Positions 13,478-15,279 of a DNA stretch of 15,279 bases are shown in pieces; positions within the stretch are counted from its first letter, which is position 1; each line of letters opens with the position of its first letter. Origin of the DNA: Alphaproteobacteria bacterium (GTDB lineage Bacteria > Pseudomonadota > Alphaproteobacteria > UBA2136 > UBA6156). Position numbers and translations under genes: made by a program. The notes under the pieces were generated by a model. It made no database searches, was not told where the DNA came from, and saw only the letters and a program-made list of their open reading frames with translations. The stretch spans positions 1 to 15,279 of the forward strand of contig JAIXZU010000161.1 of NCBI GenBank assembly GCA_027489415.1, written 5' to 3'.

Positions 13478-15279
13478 TTAGGAACCTTTGGCGATGTAAT
13501 TCACCAGCTCTTCCGCCTTGTGGCGAATATGTTGTACGCTTCCACTGATGGAGCGTATTGAGGCGGATTGCTCTTCGATGGCGGCTGCGACCGTGTTACT
13601 TGCGTTATCCACATGTTTAATGGTTTCCACAATGTTCTGAATGATGGTGACGGAGCTATCCACAGCCGATTGCATATCCCGGACCTGGGTCGCGATTTCA
13701 TCGCTGGCTGAGCCGGTACGTTCCGAGAGTTTTTTAACTTCCTGCGCGACTACTGAGAAGCCACGGCCGGCATCCCCGGCGCGAGCGGCCTCGATACTTG
13801 CATTGAGTGCGAGAAGGTTAATGTTTTCAGCTACGTCAGTAATCATTACGGTGACTTTGCTGATGTGCTGGGAGGATTCTTTGAGGAATTCCACGTTGTT
13901 GTGGAGTTCCGCAGATTGTTTGACGGCGGTGCGGATGACATCCTGAACCCCCACCATTTGTTGGTTCACTTCTTCAATGGCTAATTGCATTTCCTTGCTG
14001 GCGTTTGCGACTTCATTGAAATTGGGTTCCTGATTACCAGCGACATTTTGGTCAGAGCTTCCGCCGACTACGCGCCCGAAGCGGTCCGCAAGGCTGCGGA
14101 GTGATTCTTTGCGTTGGGTTTCCATGGATTCCTTCTCTTGGCGAACCTGTTCTTGCTCCTGCTTAAAGATGTGCTGGCTTTGACTGCTAGCACGATAGGC
14201 TTCTACCGCCTTACTGAGAGCCCCGATATCGTCCTGCCGGTTTATGCCCTTAACGGAGATATCATAGTGTCCATTATTAATTTTTCCAATGCATTCATTG
14301 AGATGACTGAGTGGCTTGCGGAGCATTCTCTCCATGAAGACGTAGACAAGCAGGGCCAGGACCACGAGGCCGCCGAGACCGGAGATAATCAGCTGATTCA
14401 GAATGGATGTTACGGAGGCATAAACTGTGCTCTCCGGTATCTGAACTACTACGTACCATTGTTGCTTTGCCTCGCCAATCGTGAGGGGCTTGATTGACGT
14501 AAGGTAGTTGCCGTCCGCCAGTTCGACCGTTTCCTGTTGCGTTTGTTGAGTTGATGCGGCCTTTGCAACGATTTCGGCAATTTGCGGCATGGTTTCCGAA
14601 ATGGCTTTGTTCAGCTCATCCGGACGGGGGGCTACAACCCAGATACCTTTTTCGCTGAGAATACCCATTCTTCCGGTTTGCATCGGTTTGACGTCCGCGA
14701 ACACTTTTTGGAGATTGCTGAGTTCGAAGTCCGCGCTGGAGACCCCGAGGAATTTGCCGTTTTCAATAATTGGGATGGCGAGAGTTGTCATGAGAACCTG
14801 CCTGTTTTCCACAGGGTAGTAATAGGGCTCAATGATATTCATTTGTTGGTTTTGCTTGGGTAGTAGGTAATAATCCCCGGTGGATAAATTTGAGGCTAGG
14901 CCGCCTTTTTCAACGCTGTAGGTTCCATCCGGCTTTTTGTAGACGTAGGGCACGAATCCCCCCGTTTTGTTATCTCCGTAAATAATGGCGTAATCCTTGT
15001 CTTTTCCATCGTATGTATTGGGGTCCCACTCCATGTATAGGCCGAAGATATCCGGCTTGGATTTCAGCATGTTGAGCAATGTATGTTCGACAGCTTCACG
15101 GTTCACTATGCCTTTTTCCCGCAGCGCGAGGACTGTGTCCCAGGCTGTGGTTGCTAATTCAACGGCGTGATTCAGTTGTGCTGTGGCTTTGAGAGCAATT
15201 GTTTCGGATATTTCGATTTGGTAGTCGTCTACTTGGTTTCTGACAGACGTGTTGATCAGAGAGTAAATGATTGAACCCA
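13478..15279 (-). CDS. dCache-HAMP methyl-accepting chemotaxis protein, 5' end cut by the window
   Basis: The frame is open to the window edge, so the N-terminus and first membrane helix are missing. A GTG at 15106 is not the real start: the codons upstream (ending NQVDDYQIEISETIALKATA, then HAVELATTAWDTVLALREKG) are typical Cache helix sequence. The visible protein has a large dCache-like periplasmic part (IFGLYMEWDPNTYDGKDKDY; VSSADFELSNLQKVF; TGRMGILSEKGIWVVAPR), a membrane helix (ISGLGGLVVLALLVYVFMER), a HAMP domain (KPLSHLNECIGKINNGHYDI), then a helical signalling domain with the conserved tip (NINLLALNASIEAARAGDAG). There is no C-terminal pentapeptide. dCache MCPs usually sense amino acids, organic acids or amines. 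The ligand here is unknown. A porin gene follows after 30 nt. Confidence 0.96.
   Translation of the reverse strand, partial: GSIIYSLINTSVRNQVDDYQIEISETIALKATAQLNHAVELATTAWDTVLALREKGIVNREAVEHTLLNMLKSKPDIFGLYMEWDPNTYDGKDKDYAIIYGDNKTGGFVPYVYKKPDGTYSVEKGGLASNLSTGDYYLLPKQNQQMNIIEPYYYPVENRQVLMTTLAIPIIENGKFLGVSSADFELSNLQKVFADVKPMQTGRMGILSEKGIWVVAPRPDELNKAISETMPQIAEIVAKAASTQQTQQETVELADGNYLTSIKPLTIGEAKQQWYVVVQIPESTVYASVTSILNQLIISGLGGLVVLALLVYVFMERMLRKPLSHLNECIGKINNGHYDISVKGINRQDDIGALSKAVEAYRASSQSQHIFKQEQEQVRQEKESMETQRKESLRSLADRFGRVVGGSSDQNVAGNQEPNFNEVANASKEMQLAIEEVNQQMVGVQDVIRTAVKQSAELHNNVEFLKESSQHISKVTVMITDVAENINLLALNASIEAARAGDAGRGFSVVAQEVKKLSERTGSASDEIATQVRDMQSAVDSSVTIIQNIVETIKHVDNASNTVAAAIEEQSASIRSISGSVQHIRHKAEELVNYIAKGS

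Noticed and set aside
15104..15106. GTG at 15106 as start of the dCache MCP
   Set aside because: The frame stays open to the window edge with typical Cache helix sequence, so the true start is outside the window.

Overview
The window opens inside a 16S rRNA gene (3' half, + strand) and then runs through about 14.5 kb of protein-coding DNA. The gene content suggests a Gram-negative alphaproteobacterium: a TorF-type outer-membrane porin, a ProX-type prolyl-tRNA editing protein, an ExoD-family membrane protein, chemoreceptors, and alphaproteobacteria-like stretches in the 16S. The 16S is divergent and I cannot place it to an order. Base composition is moderate in GC, except for a visibly A/T-rich gene just after the 16S.

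Region 1 (1-880): the 16S 3' part ends with an anti-Shine-Dalgarno tail. About 70 nt later comes a rho-independent terminator. No spacer tRNA and no 23S or 5S gene follows, so this 16S appears unlinked from the other rRNAs. Several normally invariant positions of the 16S are changed, but as base-paired couples, which suggests a functional gene.

Region 2 (882-3050), accessory: a small A/T-rich HEPN-like gene, two small genes of unknown function (the second coiled-coil-like), and a two-helix membrane protein of unknown function. A cassette of terminator, promoter and ribosome-binding site is present twice (about 1437-1554 and 2187-2306). The first copy is fused, at a 4-nt microhomology, to a decayed fragment of the 3' end of the membrane gene at 3044-4012. 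This is a record of local duplication and rearrangement.

Region 3 (3044-8335), mostly minus strand: a polytopic membrane protein of unknown function, a divergent small zinc-ribbon-derived protein, a 94-nt palindromic element, a cation/Ca2+ exchanger homologue whose two signature glutamates are both glutamine, a GntR/FadR-type regulator with dyads upstream, UDP-glucose dehydrogenase with its own promoter and terminator, and tRNA-Trp(CCA) with promoter and terminator.

Region 4 (8336-10346), minus strand: an ExoD-family protein, a ProX-type tRNA deacylase and a DMT-like transporter.

Region 5 (10452-15279), minus strand, chemosensory: a dCache-HAMP-MCP receptor (its 5' end lies beyond the window), a TorF-like porin, a secreted stand-alone Cache-like protein and a second MCP. 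The order suggests uptake and sensing of a solute, with the free periplasmic Cache-like protein possibly acting as partner of the second MCP (inference).
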